From positions 37,182,293-37,246,292 of the forward strand of contig NC_092349.1 of the NCBI RefSeq assembly GCF_963676685.1: a DNA stretch of 64,000 nucleotides, given 5' to 3'. The DNA comes from Mytilus edulis. Lineage: Eukaryota > Mollusca > Bivalvia > Mytilida > Mytilidae. Shown piece after piece: positions 22,152-34,694 of this stretch. The notes beneath the pieces were generated by a model. It ran no database searches, was not told the DNA's origin, and was given only the letters and a program-made list of their open reading frames with translations. The position numbers and the translations under genes were made by a program. How positions within the stretch are numbered: the first letter of the stretch is position 1; the number at the start of each line of letters is the position of its first letter.

Positions 22152-22245
22152 GCCTTGAGGATATAATGACAACCTATTTTTAAGCACACATATACACGAC
22201 AGACTTTTGGAGCCAACTCAACCTGATGCTTTTGAATGACTCAAG
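22152..22245 (+). other. Exon-like block without open frame
   Basis: Bounded by TTATTTCTATTTCAG and CAAG|GTAACA, but stops occur in every frame. If real it would be an untranslated exon, conceivably of IgSF gene A downstream. Equally it may be chance. Confidence 0.15.
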
Positions 22246-22249
22246 GTAA

Positions 22250-23480
22250 CATATTTTATACTACAATGTACACTAACGGTAGATCACGATTGAACATGGA
22301 TGTCTTTTTTTGTCATTTCTGGTTTTGCTCATCTCGTCCTATTCATATGCAATTGATTATTATTATTTTTACTCTGGAAATTCAAATCATGAAGTGTTTT
22401 TGTGAATGATAATTTGAGAGCACTATTTACTAATTTAAAGATGCCCATCTTGACATGTAATATATAATTGTACTGAATATGTGCTCATTTTTGTTTAATG
22501 CACTTTTTGATCACGTAATATCATTTTCAGTTTTCGTGGGGTTTGAGTTGCTCCCTGGTAAGTTTTCTAGGTTGTGTTTGGTGTACTATTGTTTATAAAA
22601 AAGAAGATGTGCTGCCTTTTGCTGTTTTTCTCTTTCTTCAATACCCTCTCCCCAAAATATAGAATAAAGAGAAGTTATTGTAACTATTATTCAGAGTAAA
22701 AAATTTAAAAGAGGCGTCATAGAACTAAATGTATTGGGATATTTTGTCTTCTTAACCTTTTATACTGTTAAAAATGTATATATATCTACTTTAGTTAGGC
22801 TTTCAACGAATAATAGTTACCATTAAAGATTTCAACGAATAATAGTTACCTTTAAAGAACAATACTTCATAAAAAGTGTCGGTTTTTAGAAAAAAAATAA
22901 TTGAAAATGTTATTTTCGTTTACATCGATCAACACGATATCTTGCAAAAGTATTTAATTTTGCCAAAACAGTTTGGAGATTTTATTACGATTTTCAAATT
23001 ACTCTTTACAGCGTTTATAAATACTATACTGTAAATTACATTGGCATGTTCAATTTTGTTTAATTCGGATTAAAATAATGCAAACGTGCCTTAAATCTAC
23101 AATAATATTAACTTTTATAAAGTATATCACTGTATTATTATACTGAACTGAACGTGAAAGTTTTATTTGAAGCGTCGTGCAAATAGTCGCCATAACAGCT
23201 ACTTTACCTACGCGATCATTCCCACATACATGTAGGTATGTTACCTACGCGCATTTGCTTGCGGGATTTATGGGGTTATTTTTAGACGTACATATTCCCT
23301 AACAGTTATTTTTCGCAGTACAGTATGTTAATTATATTTTTGTTAGAAAATGTTTCAGTCGTATTTCAAAATTGATGCTTTCTATACAGAGGTTTACCTT
23401 TTAACGTACATGGGCCCTTGTTAGACTTCCTTATACAATATTTTGTTGTTTATTTAAATAATTTTTCAATTTTTTCTGTA
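22250..23480. other. Unannotated stretch with minor repeats
   Basis: Holds a fragment of repeat R-G (about 22540-22600) and a 29-bp direct duplication containing CAACGAATAATAGTTACC (about 22805 and 22834). No genes seen. Confidence 0.5.
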
Positions 23481-23574
23481 AGTATTACCAATGTTATTTC
23501 AACTGATCGGGCGGAGATGATGTTTAATTTGCATAAGGACAGCATATTTGAAGACGTGTGTGATAAGGATGATT

Positions 23575-23720
23575 CTAACATGACGTCCTTCAAACGCTTT
23601 GAGTACACACCCGTGGTAAAATATAAATATATTGTCAGGGCTGTTCCAATCGTACTCCTACGTCATATGCTTTTTTATGAATGAGATACCCGACGTCATA
23701 GAACGATGACGTAAGAATAT
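23575..23720 (+). promoter_or_regulatory. Cluster of CRE/ATF-like TGACG motifs
   Basis: TGACGTCC (23581), TACGTCAT (23660), GACGTCAT (23692) and ATGACGTAAG (23707) occur within 140 bp, with another TTTACGTCGT at 23932. This is a visible motif cluster only. It could be a regulatory region or part of a repeat, since ACCCGTGGTAAAATA at about 23610 also occurs in the hairpin at 24034-24193. Confidence 0.3.
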
Positions 23721-24033
23721 AAGCATTTTACGGGAAAATACACGCTTGCCTAAACAAAAAAAATAACAACAAGGAAACGTAAACAAATGATGCTAAATGT
23801 GATATAAGACGATTTTTGTTAAACATATAAGACATTATAAGTAAATTTTGATTTAAATTCACCAAAAAATAAAAAAAATCGTTATTGTAAAATCTTTAAG
23901 CATGTCACTTATTCAGTTTGATCCGTTCTTTTACGTCGTTTTAAAAGTGCGTTTATTGATGGGAACGGCAAATAATGCCTTCACCTAGAGCGCTTCGATC
24001 CAAAACAATGGCCGTAGTTGTCCTATTAGAATC

Positions 24034-24193
24034 GAAATAATTCATGGGGGCTTGAATATATCTAGATTTTACCACGGGTTGTCCCTTTATGCCGATATTT
24101 TACCCCTCGCTATCGCTCAGGGGTAAAATATTTTGCATAAAGGGCCAACCCGTGGTAAAATAACGATATATTCAAGCCCCCATGAATTATTTC
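24034..24193. mobile_element. Long perfect-type hairpin element
   Basis: The 160-bp element folds end to end: GAAATAATTCATGGGGGCTT at the left is the exact inverse of AAGCCCCCATGAATTATTTC at the right. The inner TTTTACCACGGGTTG..CCCTTTATGC pairs with GCATAAAGGG..CAACCCGTGG. The loop is a CGCTATCGCT-like sequence. Non-coding. Confidence 0.85.
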
Positions 24194-24462
24194 ATAATTA
24201 CCGTTATAATTATTATTGAATTCTAATCATCTATTAGTGTCTCCAAACGCATATACGAAAGAACTGAGTGTATGATATGGGACGAATAACTGAACAATGA
24301 GTTAACGAGTTTATCCCAAAACTCCTGTATATAGGTGGACTGGTCTAAAATAAACGAACTTCTGAGACCCCGCCAATTCAAGTCGAGTGAAATAAATCTA
24401 GTAATATATTGCAGCAAGATTTATTTTTTAATATAATCATTGGTACATACTGATTTCAATAA

Positions 24463-25055
24463 TAATAAAATGGAGAATGGAAATGGGGAATGTGTCAAAG
24501 AGACAACAACCCGACCATAGCAAAAACAACAGCAGAATGTCACCAACAGGTCTTCAGTGTAACGAGACATTTCTGCACCCGGAGACGTCCTTCAGCTGGC
24601 CCCTAAACAAATATATACTAGTTCAGTGATAAAGAACGCCATACTAATTTCCAAATTGTACACAAGAAACTAAAATTAATATAATAAAAGACTAACAAAG
24701 GCCAGAGGCTCCTGACTTGGGACAGGCGCAAAAATGCGGCGGGGTTAAACATGTTTATGCGATCTCAACCCTCTCCCTATACCTCTAGCCAATGTAGAAA
24801 AGTAAACGCATAACAATACGCACATTTAAAATTCAATTCAAGAGAAGTCCGAGCCTGATTTCAGAAGATGTAACCAACGAAAATAAACAAAATGACAATA
24901 ATACATAAATAACAACAGACTACTAGCAGTTAACTGACATGCCAGCTCCAGAATTCAATTAAACTGATTGAAAGATTATGATTTCGTCATATGAATATCA
25001 GGCACAATCCTTCCCGTTAGGGGTTTAGTATTATACCATCATAACATGTATGAAT
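24463..25055 (-). repeat. Dispersed mussel repeat R-S, copy 1
   Basis: Includes GGGAATGTGTCAAAGAGACA, CACCCGGAGACGTCC, CAAAGGCCAGAGGCTCCTGA, GCGGCGGGGTTAAACATG and AACTGACATGCCAGCTCCAG. The same order of blocks occurs at 33162-33735 and 35305-35797. I recognise it as an abundant mussel repeat. No coding capacity. Confidence 0.75.
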
Positions 25056-25069
25056 GAAAATAAATACCC

Positions 25070-25960
25070 TCAATAATTATCCAATGCAGTTTTGTCGTTG
25101 GTCGCTGTCGTTGATGTGTTGTTTTGTACATTAATCTGACCTTTGGCTTTTTTTTGATAATTTTACGTTGTTTGCTGTGAATCCTTTCGTAGCTTTTTAA
25201 TCAAATCTATAATACTTTGTTTTGCATCTGTGATTTTAACTTTGCATGAAACTGTGCATTTATTAAAAATTTGTGATAACTTTAAGTGGAACAAACAGCA
25301 GATTAAAACCCTGTTGTTTAAGAATTTGTAATGTTATAAAGTTTAACATTGAAAACACAGTTTGAATTTTAAAAGGTATATGCACTTATTCAAAAGTGTT
25401 AATTGTATACATTCCTTAACACTCATGACTGGTTTTATGCTGATAAAAAGATAAACTCCGGATTACAAATAAAGACAATAAAATATTTTAAATTCCCAGT
25501 GATTTGTGACAAAATTTTCGTTTGTGGGTATACGTAATTATGTGTAAATTGATAATGTGCTGAGGACAAGTTAATAGTAAAATATCCCTTTAAGTCATGT
25601 CGAGTGTATTTTATAAGATTTTTTGTAGTTCATGTAACTCCATTAATACCTACCTGAATCTTGATCCGTTATCTAACACGTTTTTTTTTAAATCTTCATT
25701 TCAAATTTGTCTGTTCTATGACTGATTAAAGTAAATTGGTTCAGCCCTAGCAATAAAAAAACAGAAGACTCTTAATGAGCTAATATTCATAGTATTTGAA
25801 AAAAAGGATGTAATAAGTATAAAATAGAAATAAGATGATACATTTTCCTAACAAACAGGATTACAAATATGTTTAATTAAATTAATCAAAAAGTGTACGC
25901 CTTTGTTGTGCTTCTTTTTAATTTTGATTCTGAGTTAAGTGTGGCGTCAATGCATTATTG
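25070..25960. other. Unannotated AT-rich stretch
   Basis: No exon, repeat or open frame that I can support. Confidence 0.5.
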
Positions 25961-26065
25961 TTTAGGAGCTGAAGCGTTGAAGGTCCATTGGTGGCTTCAG
26001 GCTGATTTCTGCTCTCTGGTTGGGCTGTCGGGTCGACACCTTCCCCGTTTTAGGTCCCCATGAAT
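25960..26065 (+). repeat. Fragment of repeat R-S, plus orientation
   Basis: TCCATTGGTGGCTTCAGGCT and GTTGGGCTGTCGGGTCGACACC correspond, inverted, to the edge of repeat R-S. Confidence 0.5.
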
Positions 26066-26499
26066 GTAATATAACTTAAACCCCGTTACAATACTTTTTC
26101 ATAGATACAGCGATTTGGTAAGTAGATTTGTCTGTACCTGTTGAATACAGTTATTTTCAAAAATTACAATTTGAACAGTAGTAGAATCTTATTTTGTTTA
26201 ACTGGTACTAGGTTTAATTTTGTTTTTGACAATTAAAGCATAACTAAGCAAATATTGCTTCATGAAAATTCACTTCTCAACATCATGTCGAATCTTGATG
26301 TTCCTATTTCGAATTGCACAAGGTCATGCGTTTCTCAGACTTTTTATCGTGTTGTGTTAAGAATTAATGGTTCTTTCCTTAGACAGTAGTCCCATCTATT
26401 CAAATTCAATAAAAATTAGTATACAATCGGAAGGTATATTAATACAATATAAATTTGCTGAAGGGATTTCAAACAACATTTATCTTATGATATTATTAT

Positions 26500-26625
26500 T
26501 ATTTCAAACAAATGTTTATCTGTTTGTCTTTTTTCATTTTTTGGCCATGGCGTTGTCAGTTTGTTTTAGATTTATAAGTTTGACTGTCCCTTTGGTATCT
26601 TTCGTCCCTCTTTTATCGTTTATTT
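26500..26625 (+). repeat. Fragment of repeat R-G
   Basis: GGCCATGGCGTTGTCAGTTT followed by TTGACTGTCCCTTTGGTATC and TTTCGTCCCTCTTTTA, a signature shared with 5680-5720 and 54260-54290. Confidence 0.7.
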
Positions 26626-27244
26626 AAACTGATCTATAATGAAAATTTAAACAGGTTAAGCTTCTTTTATCATTGACGACAGTGTTCTCCAAGTTTAAAA
26701 GATCTCATAAGAACAGATTATATAACAAAAACATAGAAAATTAACATACAATAACTACCTGTGTGCATTATGCACTATGAGGAAGCACATTACAAGTCGT
26801 CGTATGATATATATATATTACGTGTCAATATTATTAAGCTGTGCTATAATAATAACTGACTAAACCATTCAACAAAATGCAAAAGCTGATAAGTTAACAA
26901 GCTTCAATTTTGATTTTTTTTTAATTTGTGTCATTGTCTTTGAATATACATATTCATACGACCAATTTACGCATAGCTATTATAAATTGTGTCAAGTTAT
27001 CATAACATCCAGACACAGAAGTGCACTAAAATGTGAGAAATATTGTTCTTTTCGTTTAGTTAAGGTTACACTTACAATTATAGATAAGATAGATTAGATA
27101 AGATATTTTTATTCCAATTAAAGAGCGAAGTAATTTATTACAATGATTTTGATAATTGATTGCTTAGTCTTACAGGCATGAGTTTTTTTTATTAGTTGTT
27201 AATGGCTTTGAACTAGCTGTCAGATAACTTCGAGTACTCTCAGA

Positions 27245-27412
27245 TCTGTTCACGGCCTTCAAAAATGAGCAAAGCCCATACCGCATAGTCAGCTATAAAA
27301 GGCCCCGATAAGACAATGTAAAACAATTTAAACGAGAAAACTAACAGCCTTATTTATGTAAAAAAAATGAACGAAAAACAAATATGTAACACATAAACAA
27401 ACGACAACCACC
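27245..27412 (-). repeat. Dispersed repeat R-K, copy 1
   Basis: CACGGCCTTCAAAAATGAGC, AGCCCATACCGCATAGTCAG and ATAAACAAACGACAACCA match 34975-35130 closely. Confidence 0.75.
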
Positions 27413-27419
27413 GATAGTC

Positions 27420-29090
27420 TTTATTTTTCATATAAGTAACATTATACTTGTGACATAAACAAAAATAACAACAACAATAAACTAACTGAGTTGAACACAC
27501 ACATATCTATATATATGAATAAAAGTAAACTACTCAGTAACGAAGAGTCTCCTGTCCTTAGCTCTAAAGACTGTTTTATAAAGGAACCTGTTTTTTTTTT
27601 ACTTGGTTTATATTAGAAGGATTTAGTAGGACTACTAGTTTTTCAGTATCAGATAGATTTGGAAACAAAGGATTATCTATTGCCATGTCATTAACAAGAT
27701 TTATACGTAAAACATTTTTAATTTGACAGTAGAGGAGAAAGTTGATTTTTATCTTCCAAGGTTTAACGTCAAGTTAAACATGTTCTTTTGTCTCGAGGTA
27801 TTTTTAGATATCTGCCCCTTTCAATGAGCAAATTATGGTCACTAATTCTAATTTTTATAAATAAACGTCTAGTTTAAAATTTGGATATCTTAGATAAAAT
27901 TTTTGGTCTTGTTTGACTTTAATATTTTTGTAAAGAAAAAGTTTGTTATTTTCGTTCAAACTGTTTATTTTATTTTCCAGTAATTCTGCATAAGAGTTGC
28001 AAGCAATATTCTAAATCCAAGTCTTTAGTTTGTTTACTTGTCCAGATTTTGTCAGAACATTATCTTTTGTATATCAATATTCATTTCTTGTGTTGAATCA
28101 TTGATAAAAGTGAACCAAGTATAAATTCCTTGTGAATCTTTAAGATGTTATATTGTACTAGTACTAAGATGTTAATGTCAGTATAGAACTGTTCATCTGA
28201 AATTGGTGCAATTTCGAGTACATTGATCATCGATACGATTTTGTGTCAATGTACCTTTTCAGAAAACATAAGCAGAAGACTCCAAAGATATGCGTACATC
28301 ACTTCTGTAAATGTGCACATTAATTAGTCCGGCAATATTTGCCTTCCTTGAATGGAGTGTCATGGTTTACCATATTTTTCTATATTATAATTGCAGGAAT
28401 TGTTTTTGTATTTGATTGTTAATTTTTTTGCTCCATTTTTTTTTTACAGCACCAAATCACAGATTTCAGTCATGCTATATATACGTTCATTGCTCTATTG
28501 TTTGTTTATCTCTTTTTAGATTAGTGTTTTTGTAACACTCCGTTTTCTCTACTTAAACTACATGAATTATCCATTTAATTTAAACTTACAAGAACAATTA
28601 CAATCAGAAGCGGTATCACCAATGAAAATGAAGGTGTCTTAGCTAGCAATTTATCATTTATTGTTATTTATTGTTATTCTCTGCAATCGTTGTGCATCCG
28701 GAAATGTTTAAATGTACTTGTATTTGACATGTTTAATAGGTCAAGCCGGAAACTTACTGCAAGTTCACTATGGCTCATTATTATTCTACCAGTATTATGC
28801 TTTATCCGTAAAACAGAGGAGTTATCAGGTACTTATTATATGATATCAAAATTCCAGTGAATAGTTTACATTTGTTAGATAGACGTTTCAACATAAGTTG
28901 TCATCACAGCGGTTTATTAATATCTTGGGCTGGCGTTAATAGAATATATTCGTTGTTATCATGCAGTTTACATGTTGTTATGTACTATCATATCATTTAT
29001 TTATGCGTTTTTCACTGCAGAGTGTTCTTGCATTTGTTTGAACTGTATTCCTGCCACGTAGTATTGGCATTTTAGCGATATATGTTTACC
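27420..29090. other. Unannotated stretch upstream of IgSF gene A
   Basis: The signal-peptide exon of gene A should lie here or further left. A short Met-led hydrophobic frame at 28472 (MLYIRSLLYCLFISF) follows a strong pyrimidine tract and CAG but has no good donor, so it is not called. Confidence 0.3.
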
Positions 29091-29629
29091 ATTGACATAT
29101 GAGCGCGTGCATTTTGGTTAGTCATACAACCAGATTCAACCCACCTTTCCTTTCTTTAATTGTTTTGTACCAAGTCAGGAATTTGGCAGTTATTATCAAA
29201 TAGTCTGTTTCTATGTATGTTGGCATTTGTTTTTGTTGCAGTTCAATGTTTCTCTTGTTCAATTATTATCTTCTTATAAAGGATATGTTGTCCTCGGTTT
29301 TAGTTTGTAAGCCGAAATAGTTTTCTCTAAATCGACCTTTGAATAGTAGTATGCAACTTTTGCCTTTATTTAAATGGTGGCTACATAAAAATATGATGTT
29401 CTCTTTTATGTTTTTAACACAAATTGTAATTTGTGACTGATGACACAGTATGGAATTCAATATAGGACGTATTTAACGACTTTGGAACATATTAATCAAT
29501 TGCTTTCACTGAAAAGTCATACACAATCGACTTAGATCATTTGTGTGATTGATAGTTTTAGAAATTTATTTTCCAATTATTGCTACATTTATGCTTATTG
29601 ATTAAACTTACATATGTTTTCGACGCTTA

Positions 29630-29895
29630 CATTACATGTAAAACGACAAAGTCAAACAGAAAAATAATAGTGCACATAGAAAACTAAAAAATAAGCAATG
29701 CAAACACAATAAAACACTGGGGGTGATCTCAAATGCTCCGAAAGGGTAAGGAGATCCTGCAAACACCTGTGGTACTCCTCGTGTTGCTCGTGTTATTACA
29801 AACCCGGTTATTAGTCTCATGCGGTAGGTCAAATTCATAAAATGGGAACGGGATTGACATTACGACATAAGGAACATATTCGATATCATCTGTGA
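29630..29895 (-). repeat. Repeat R-G, reverse orientation
   Basis: GGGGGTGATCTCAAATGCTC, GGTAAGGAGATCCTGCA and AACCCGGTTATTAG are the inverse of R-G blocks. A second inverted copy lies at 35830-36060. Confidence 0.65.
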
Positions 29896-30066
29896 ATAAT
29901 TATTAAGGGGGGTTCGATTTCACATGTATCTGCATGAATATTGTCCAACAACACATGAATAATGATTGTTACATGCACGTCAGGATTACAGGATTTTCGT
30001 GGAATTAAACACTTGTACTGATCGTCGTTACGATAAGACCTAAATATAATCTTGATATTTTTGCAG

Positions 30067-30393
30067 TAAAATGGGATATTCAAAGTCCGGTTCAGTTTGG
30101 TAAAACAGCTATTCTTAACTGTACGATAGACAAAAAATCCAACGTATGTCAAAACCCCAATTTGATATGGCGATGGACAAATCATAGAAATCAAAGTACT
30201 AGTATACTTATTTTGAATGGAATTTCATCCAACAAAAGCAAATATACAGAGACAAAAAATGAAAATTGCACAGAGTCTGCTCTTCATATCCATAATTTTG
30301 ACCAGAGTGATTTTGCGCTTTATACCTGTAGTTGTGGAATGGATGAACGTACCAAAGAACTTAAGCTGGAACGACACAACTATAGTATTAATA
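30067..30393 (+). CDS. IgSF gene A: Ig-domain exon
   Basis: A 327-nt exon (109 codons), phase 1 at both ends, with acceptor TATTTTTGCAG and donor A|GTAAGT. It encodes a classical Ig fold: B-strand Cys in KTAILNCTI, core Trp in LIWRW, and the F-strand motif SDFALYTCSC (D-x-A-x-Y-x-C). Several N-linked glycosylation sequons are present (NCT, NQS). By length and the DFALYTC motif it is V/I-set-like. One exon per Ig domain with 1-1 phase is the usual IgSF design. The exon carrying the start codon and signal peptide was not identified upstream, so this is the first supported exon. Ligand and function are unknown; the later TM exon makes it a cell-surface receptor or adhesion molecule. Confidence 0.82.
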
Positions 30394-31030
30394 GTAAGTG
30401 GTGTGTGTCTGTAGTGGTGGAACATCGGTTAAATGTTTAGAAAGTACATGTTCACAACTTCTTAATTGATTGTTGCTCGCTTAAATTGTAAATGCACATT
30501 CAAGACGATGAAATTTACAATATATAATAGGTAAGGTTTGCAAATGTGTTCAATTGGGATGAAGGGTTAGAAAAAATTGAACTATAACTGAAATAAGTAC
30601 ATATTCAACGCAAAGAGACATTTTCAAGGCATCCATGAGCCTTTGAAGATTGGTTAAAGAAGTCATCAAATTAATTGACCCTATTCCAAGACTTGGCTTC
30701 ATAATTATGTACAACCTATACAAGACACCATATTTATTATAGATATTCTGATGGTTTGCAGTCCATATGACAATAGTCAACAACCAGGTAAATGTATGTC
30801 TGATAAAAAAAAAAGCAAAATACAACATGCAGAAGGATATCTCATGAAAATATAATAATGTCTGATATTTTTATGATTTGCTTTTCCACTAATCTGTTGA
30901 CTTCACGAATTTCAATTTACAACGTGGTATTTATTATTGTAATATAATTCAACTGATATAGCGAATAACTGGATTCACATCGATGGAATCACTGATCTCA
31001 ACTTTAATAGCTTTTAAATTTTTTTTATAG

Positions 31031-31122
31031 GCATTATTTTTTCATGTTCGCATCCGAGTTTGACAATGGTAATTGAGATTCAAAAAATCTTTCCAGCACC
31101 TATATGTTATTCCACTATAGAG
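31031..31122 (+). CDS. IgSF gene A: membrane-proximal domain, first half
   Basis: A 92-nt exon from acceptor TTTTTTATAG to donor GAG|GTAAAA. Its first two bases complete the codon left open at 30393 (phase 1) and it ends in phase 0. It encodes SIIFSCSHPSLTMVIEIQKI then FPAPICYSTIE. The pattern Cys...FPAPxxCY resembles the B to C strand region of an Ig-like domain. Support comes from phase agreement with both neighbours and the protein-like composition. A shorter version ending at the donor after 31069 is also possible in phase 0. Confidence 0.58.
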
Positions 31123-31839
31123 GTAAAATATACATATACAGACATTGTACTTAAATGAACTATTTTCTTCTGTTGTGATTTGAACGTCATTTCTACAAAA
31201 CACAATCATGTCTTCAAATTACTTATTATTCAATCGCCAATATGCAGTTATTCGTATAAAGATTATTGGTTCGTTTGAAAATTGATGAGCTTAAATTTTG
31301 AGTTTCAATATGGACTAATGTCATATTTTTGCAGGACGCGTTTTTAATGGTATATTCTTTGAGCATTCGGTACTCATATGTTAGATTAGTTTACGTTGTA
31401 AATACCGCATGTCTCAATTCGTTTAGTCAAAACCTGTAAAATCAACCATGTACTAGTCCAAAAGCGGCAAAGAAAAATAACTCAAACTCATTTTATGTCA
31501 CTTAAAACCACACAATAACGCACATAAATGCATCTCTGTCCGAATCAAAAGATTTTTCTTTCGGATCCGATTGTTTTTCTAGTATATAATATTTGAGAAT
31601 GCCTCAATCAGATCAGGAACCGAATTGCACATAAAAGTATTAAATGTTACCTTTGATTTGAACAATTCATTGCATATGTTTGCCTTTATTATTAAACAAT
31701 TAATAGATTTTATAAAAAGCTAGTTGTCTCATAGCCGGTGCAGTAAACCTTTTAGCGTTAATGATATTGTATGCGACTGAATTTGAAAACAGATGCAAAT
31801 CGAACAAATTACAAAATGTACTCTATTTTATTATTTTAG

Positions 31840-32017
31840 AATGGTAGAATTAAACACAAAAGAAAACGCACAAGTTTATCAGAATCTTTTTACACTACAG
31901 AAGACACAATCAAATTTGTATTCAAGGATCACAGTTGTAGTGGAACCATTCGTTCCTTTTGTAGATTTGAAAACATTGAGATAGAAGTGTTCAATCGTAC
32001 TTACGACTGTTGTTCTG
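31840..32017 (+). CDS. IgSF gene A: membrane-proximal domain, second half
   Basis: A 178-nt exon, acceptor TTATTATTTTAG, donor CTG|GTAAGG, phase 0 to 1. It reads NGRIKHKRKRTSLSESFYTT, then TIKFVFKDHSCSGTIRSFC and FNRTYDCC. Four cysteines lie near its end, so the joined 90-residue domain is Cys-rich. Direct joining to the Ig exon at 30393 in phase 1 would hit a stop at once, which is evidence that the small exon at 31031 is needed. A longer open frame in another phase across this exon is a shadow. Confidence 0.6.
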
Positions 32018-33161
32018 GTAAGGGTTATGTTATTGCTTTTAATTGTATTCATTAGTTATTTTAAGGAAATAAATACCACCTTGTGAGGAACAATTTCATA
32101 GGCTATCCATTACCTTAGCTTTATTTGGCAAAACATTTGTGAACTATGTTTTTTTCAATTTTGTTCTGTATATGAATCTTAAAACTTTATAATTAGTGCG
32201 TCAAAAATGATCGGCTGGTGTACAGAGTTTTAATTCTAGTTTTTGTGGTGAGATATTTTTTTTTATCAAATCGTAGCATTTAGAAGTCCGTGTATGATTT
32301 TAACACACACAATATGTTCTCCAAGCATTTGTTAAAAGAATATTTGGGAATACTGTATTTTGGTCATATTTTGCTTCAGGTTTATGCTCTAATAATATAC
32401 TAGATTATTGAGTGTGTGTCCGATCGGCGAGAATTTCTCTAGTTCATTACTTTAGGAATATTTTTCAAAAAGTAGTATTTCAATATTCAGCCCCATTCTA
32501 TTATTTAGTCACCGTCAGTCGCTACCCTGATATACCCTATCTTTTTCGGGTAATTAATACTAATAGCGTTTGACATTTTTAGCCGAACAGATTTATCATT
32601 TTTACATAACTTAGTTTATTGTATGCTGGTTCATATTTTGGACGCCAGTCTTTGCTCCTTTATAATATAATTCACACACAAAAAACAAACATGAAGCTTA
32701 GAAATGGAAAAAACATTAAATACTAAACTCGTTCAAAGGGTATCTACACGTCTCAATCTTCAAAATCGGTAATCTAAAAATACTACCATCGGTAATATTT
32801 TTAACAATAAAAATCGTGGTTACCCTTCTATCGATAAGTGTCATGTCAAAACATGACTTACATGTCCCCGTCTGTCCACCAACAATACGGTAAGGTCCAC
32901 GTTTAATGGTTGCACATTTTCTTTAAATTTTGAAACTGATATAACTTGATAATAAACACTACTATTTATTTACTTACATGAAACAAACCGGGATGTGGTA
33001 TTCAGTACGAAGGTGAAACTGGTCGATATTTATCTAAACGCACTCAAGAACATCTATAGAATTGTTGGTGACCTTCTGCTGTTGTTTTTTCTATGGTCGG
33101 GTTGTTATGTCTTTGACACATTTCCTATTCCCATACTCAATTTTATTTACTCTTTAAAAAA

Positions 33162-33735
33162 TTGACAATTGAAATGGGGAATGCCAAAGAGCCAACAACC
33201 CGATAGCATACAACAGCCGAATGCCACAAATGGGTCTTTGATGCAGTGAGAAAATTCCATACCTAGAGGTAGTACTCAGCTGGCTCCTAAAAATTTTTGT
33301 ACTAGTTCAGCGAAAATGGACTACACACTAAACTCAAAAACACATAAATGAACTAAAGTTTAAAAACATACAAGACTAACAAAGGCCAGAGGCACCTGAC
33401 AAGCGCAAAAAAAGCGGCGGGGTTTTACATGTTTTGTGAGATATCATGTTGTGTGAGATATCATCTCTCCCCGTTTACATTTAGCTATAGTAGAATAAAG
33501 AAAAGCATAGTTATACGCACTGTAAATCGTGAGTCCGATGTCAGAATAGATAACAAAAGAAACTAAGCAAAATGACAATGATACATACATGAACAAAGAA
33601 CTACTAGCAGTTAATGACATGTCAGGTCCAGTTTTCAATTAAACTGATAGAAATATTATGTATCATCATTAGAAAATCAAGTACAATCCCTCTCGTTAGG
33701 AGTTTAGTATAACACCATCATGAAATATATGAAAA
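33162..33735 (-). repeat. Dispersed repeat R-S, copy 2 (intron of gene A)
   Basis: Shares with 24463-25055 the blocks AATGGGGAATGCCAAAGAGCC, AAAGGCCAGAGGCACCTGAC, GCGGCGGGGTTTTACATG and CAGTTAATGACATGTCAGG. Just upstream, 33000-33060 translates as GIQYEGETGRYLSKRTQEHL. This resembles the GIY-YIG-type C-terminus of Penelope-like elements and is a remnant only. Confidence 0.7.
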
Positions 33736-34694
33736 TATATGCCAACATCTGGTTTTAGAATAAATGTGTGTATTTCCGAATAATGTCAAAATATTCAGTC
33801 CTTGACTTGACAACAGTATCGTTACTATTTCCTTCCCGAATAAGTCTGTTTAAAGGTTTGGTTTACATTTGAGTTGAATGCCGAAATTTTAAGCTTTGTA
33901 AAGAATATTACCATACAATATTTGATGTGACCTGAACGTATAAGAAGTCTGCATGTTGATTCATATTTACGAATGATTGCTTTGTACTAATGATGAAATT
34001 TAATAATTATTTTTACTAGTTGTGATATCGGAAACACTGTTGTAATAGTTTGTCAGTAAAACAGAGATTTTTTTCGTTCAAATCAAATAAGTTAATACAT
34101 ACACGAGTGAAATCGAACAAGTTGAGATACACAAACACCATAAAAATGGATAGTTAACAATAAGAAATGAAAACAATCATCGCTTTTATAAGAAAGAATT
34201 TATAATTTGAAAGCTTCCCGTTCAAGAAACGTGTTTTATGCTTATCAAACTCAAATAATACATGTATGTTTAGCCAAAACCAAAATATATACAAGAAGTC
34301 GGTATTATTGGAAGACTGAAAACATACGTTTTGACTCTATGTTAATGGTACGCTTACCTTTGAAAACAATGCAACTACATGCCACTTTACGACCTTCATC
34401 AATAAGTATCGTCAAAAATATCAATGAAACGGGAGTCAATGAACATTCAACAAACACAACACAATCATAAAATCAGTAAAGATTTCGAGAAAAGCCGCGT
34501 TCTTAACTTAAAACAAATTAAAAGGGTAAACGTTTATAAAGATAAATTAACAGTCAGATTTATAATATTGCAATGTAACACCAAACACAATACAATAGTG
34601 TAATGTGGCAAAACATAACTTTGGACTCCGGTATTTTGTTATACTGTTTTTGTGTGTTGGGTGCAATAAATATGCCTTATTTTTACTGTTTCAG

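Noticed and set aside
28472..28516. MLYIRSLLYCLFISF as the signal-peptide exon of gene A
   Set aside because: A good upstream acceptor is present, but no usable phase-1 donor precedes the stop.
31793..31984. A 63-codon plus frame overlapping the second half of gene A's Cys-rich domain
   Set aside because: It runs across the acceptor at 31839 in a different phase from both flanking exons, so it is a shadow frame.
34207..34470. An 87-codon frame as an extra stalk exon of IgSF gene A
   Set aside because: The Ser/Thr-rich end is suggestive, but there is no convincing acceptor or phase-1 donor, and the frame ends in a stop.
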